From positions 1-7,422 of the forward strand of contig CAMNVD010000053.1 in assembly GCA_946562005.1 (NCBI GenBank): a stretch of DNA of 7,422 bases, in the 5' to 3' direction. Shown one piece after another: positions 5,388 through 7,422 of this stretch (positions within the stretch are counted from its first letter, which is position 1; each line of letters starts with the position of its first letter). The DNA is from an uncultured Clostridia bacterium. GTDB taxonomy: Bacteria > Bacillota > Dehalobacteriia > UBA4068 > JAAVYR01. A program made the translations under genes and the position numbers. The notes beneath the pieces are model-generated. The model saw nothing but the letters and a program-made list of their open reading frames with translations, was not told where the DNA came from and did no database searches.

Positions 5388-7097
5388 TTATCTTAACATT
5401 TCTTTCACTTTATCGCTAATATAAGCTGCGCTTTCACCTACAGCGATTTCTTCTACTTCGCCGTTATGACGATACTTCAGCTCAACGATGCCCTTTTCCA
5501 ATCCTTTCGTACCTACAGTCACACGAATAGGATAACCGATTAAATCTGCGTCGTTAAATTTTACCCCAGAGCGTTCCTTTCTATCGTCCAGCACCACTTC
5601 AATACCAGAAGCAGTTAAGTCTTGAGATAACTTTTCACAGCAGGCTGTGATGGCTTCATCTTTATCATTCACCGGCACGATAACCACCTGATAGGGAGCA
5701 ATGGCCATAGGCCAGATAATGCCATAGTCATCATGGCTTTGCTCAATAAGCGCCGCCATAGTCCGGCCCACACCAATACCATAGCAGCCCATGACAGTAG
5801 GTTTTTCTACACCATTTTCATCAATATAAACAGCTTTTAACTTTTCACTATATTTGGTGTAGAGCTTAAATACCTGCCCCACTTCAATGCCGCGAGCAGA
5901 TTGCAAATGACCTTTTCCGCAATGAGGACAGACGTCCCCTGCATCAACCAATCTTAAATCTGCAATAATATCCGCCTTGTAATCTCTACCCAAGTTTACA
6001 TTACACAAATGGCAGTCCTTCTGATTGGCTCCAACTACTTGATTTGACATGAAAGATACTTCTTCATCAATAACAATTTTAATGCCACTAACCCCTACCG
6101 GCCCGATAAAGCCTTTTATCAAGCCATGAGCAGCGATAGCTTCATCAGTAGCCATAGCAAGTTCTACACAACCCAGCGCATTTTGCAGTTTCACTTCGTT
6201 TAAGTGGCGGTCCCCACGAATAAGAACCAAGACAAATTCTTCATCTGCCTGGTAACAGAGAGACTTCACCGTTTGGTTCGTAGGAAGACCTAAGAAATTT
6301 GCTACCGCTTCAATGGTACCGCAAGCAGGCGTTACCACTTCTTCTATAGCCTTTTCTTCTTCTGCTGCTGCTTTTTCTGGAGAAAGCGCCGCAATCTCCA
6401 CATTGGCCGCATAATGGCAACCATCACAGAACAATACTTCCGCTTCCCCTGAGTCCGCAAGCGCCATAAATTCATGGCTACCGCTGCCGCCGATAGCGCC
6501 GCTGTCTGCCTCTACCGGACGGAAGTTTAACCCACAACGAGAGAATATACGGCTATATGCGCCATAAGCGGCGTCATAGCTTTTCTGTAGGCCCATCTCA
6601 TCTCTATCAAAGGAATACATATCCTTCATGATAAATTCCCGGCTACGCATTAAGCCAAAGCGAGGACGACGTTCATCACGGAATTTGCTTTGTATTTGAT
6701 ACAAACGAATCGGCAATTGCTTATAAGATTTTAAATCATGGGCAACCTGCCAAGTAATCATTTCTTCATGGGTCGGTCCTAAGCAATATTCTCGCTGATG
6801 GCGGTCTTTGAGCCGCATCATTTCTTCGCCATATACGGGCCAACGACCGGAAGCTTCCCACAAATCAGACGGCTGCACAATAGGCATCATCAATTCTTGC
6901 CCATCGATACCATCCATTTCCTCTCGGATAATAGCTTCGATTTTTTTCATTACCCGCCAAGCAAGGGGTAAATATGTATACATCCCTGCTGTGATTTTAC
7001 AAATCAGCCCCGCCATCAACATCAATTTATGGCTGGCAATTTCTGCCTCTGCCGGCACCTCTCTTAATGTAGGCGCATAAAGCTTGGTTGCTCTCAT
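5388..7097 (-). CDS. proS: Prolyl-tRNA synthetase, bacterial type with editing domain
   Basis: This cytoplasmic class II enzyme charges tRNA(Pro) with proline. The 569-residue product has normal length for the bacterial form. Visible parts are the catalytic core with motif 2 (FRDERRPRFGLMRSREF, about 139-155, preceded by the GPTHEE element at 107-112), an inserted YbaK-like editing domain (about 225-400) that hydrolyses Ala-tRNA(Pro), motif 3 (GCYGIGVGRTMAALIEQ, 437-453), and the C-terminal anticodon-binding domain (about 468-569). K278 in TVKSL corresponds to the editing lysine known as K279 in E. coli. Three CxxC pairs (224/227, 362/365, 390/393) flank the editing domain. The start is fixed by AAGGAG at 7106-7111, 8 bases upstream, and by a 4-base ATGA overlap with the ispG stop, indicating one operon. 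No defect is seen. Confidence 0.98.
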   Translation of the reverse strand: MRATKLYAPTLREVPAEAEIASHKLMLMAGLICKITAGMYTYLPLAWRVMKKIEAIIREEMDGIDGQELMMPIVQPSDLWEASGRWPVYGEEMMRLKDRHQREYCLGPTHEEMITWQVAHDLKSYKQLPIRLYQIQSKFRDERRPRFGLMRSREFIMKDMYSFDRDEMGLQKSYDAAYGAYSRIFSRCGLNFRPVEADSGAIGGSGSHEFMALADSGEAEVLFCDGCHYAANVEIAALSPEKAAAEEEKAIEEVVTPACGTIEAVANFLGLPTNQTVKSLCYQADEEFVLVLIRGDRHLNEVKLQNALGCVELAMATDEAIAAHGLIKGFIGPVGVSGIKIVIDEEVSFMSNQVVGANQKDCHLCNVNLGRDYKADIIADLRLVDAGDVCPHCGKGHLQSARGIEVGQVFKLYTKYSEKLKAVYIDENGVEKPTVMGCYGIGVGRTMAALIEQSHDDYGIIWPMAIAPYQVVIVPVNDKDEAITACCEKLSQDLTASGIEVVLDDRKERSGVKFNDADLIGYPIRVTVGTKGLEKGIVELKYRHNGEVEEIAVGESAAYISDKVKEMLR

Positions 7098-7422
7098 ATG
7101 CCTTTCTCCTTCGCTATTTCTATGATTTTTTCTACTAATATATCGGCTAATTTTTCTTTTGGGTATTTCCCTACTACTTGCCCCTTGACAAATAATAATC
7201 CGCTATCTTTACCACCAGCGATACCCACATCAGCCCCTTTTGCTTCTCCCGGGCCATTAACCACACAACCCATGATAGCCACTTTCAGCGGTGCTGCAAT
7301 ATGCAGCCGCTCTACCTTTTCTTCTACCTGAGCGGCAAGGGCCACTAAATCTATTTCCGTTCTTCCACAAGTAGGACACACGATATAAACTACACCATTA
7401 TGCCATAAATCAAAAGACCGTA
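7094..7422 (-). CDS. ispG: IspG, flavodoxin/ferredoxin-dependent (E)-4-hydroxy-3-methylbut-2-enyl diphosphate synthase (C-terminal part, cut by the window edge)
   Basis: IspG carries out the penultimate step of the non-mevalonate (MEP) isoprenoid pathway, reducing methylerythritol cyclodiphosphate to HMBPP with a [4Fe-4S] cluster. About 109 C-terminal residues are present and the frame is open to the right edge (reading ...RSFDLWHNGVVYIVCPTCGR...), so the GTG at 7381 is an internal valine, not a start. The cluster ligands are visible: the cysteine pair in CPTCGRTEIDL and the third cysteine in GCVVNGPGEAKGADVG, along with the conserved NGPGE. The tail (about 60 residues after NGPGE) is a normal end. 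The stop codon overlaps the proS start by four bases (ATGA), a translationally coupled pair. Position upstream of proS is standard for Firmicutes. Confidence 0.97.
   Translation of the reverse strand, partial: RSFDLWHNGVVYIVCPTCGRTEIDLVALAAQVEEKVERLHIAAPLKVAIMGCVVNGPGEAKGADVGIAGGKDSGLLFVKGQVVGKYPKEKLADILVEKIIEIAKEKGI

Noticed and set aside
7094..7381. A stand-alone 95-residue protein starting at the GTG at 7381
   Set aside because: The frame continues upstream to the window edge with IspG-like sequence, and the cluster cysteines show that it is the C-terminus of IspG.

Overview
The window reads as a chromosomal segment of a Bacillota (Firmicutes) bacterium. The evidence is a PolC-family protein, an ispG-proS-polC gene order, strong AAGGAG-type ribosome binding sites, and a Bacillus-type SOS box (CGAAC-N4-GTTCG) in front of recA. 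A Negativicutes or clostridial member is my best guess, but nothing here fixes the genus. All genes lie on the minus strand, so transcription runs from the right edge to the left edge. I see no integrase, transposase, CRISPR array, tRNA or rRNA.

From right to left: the 3' end of ispG (isoprenoid precursor synthesis) overlaps the start of proS (prolyl-tRNA synthetase) by four bases. A 124-bp gap follows, holding a hairpin-forming dispersed repeat. Next is a long PolC-like gene, then a 105-bp gap with a 9-bp triplication and what looks like a fragment of the same repeat. After that come a gamma-class carbonic anhydrase-like gene, recA with its own promoter and LexA operator, and the first 80 bases of recX, whose start codon overlaps the recA stop codon.

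The most interesting object is the PolC-like gene. It sits directly after ispG-proS, where many Firmicutes carry the replicase gene polC. Its roughly 1,100-residue product lines up with PolC almost end to end: N-terminal domain, OB fold, split PHP domain, Cys4 zinc ribbon, the C-terminal tail and a final clamp-binding motif (QTSLF). The whole 3'-5' exonuclease insert is missing, several PHP metal-binding histidines are replaced, and all three polymerase catalytic aspartates appear to be lost. There is no frameshift or stop across about 3.3 kb. It therefore looks like a maintained, non-catalytic relative of the replicase rather than a fresh pseudogene. This is my own alignment from memory of PolC sequences and needs a profile and structure comparison.

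The recA-recX pair is a conventional SOS module. recA has a textbook sigma-A promoter (TTGCCA, 17-bp spacer, TATAAT) with a LexA box over the expected transcription start, and recX is translationally coupled downstream. The PolC-like gene and the carbonic anhydrase-like gene lie immediately upstream, but recA has its own promoter, so proximity alone does not link them to the SOS response.
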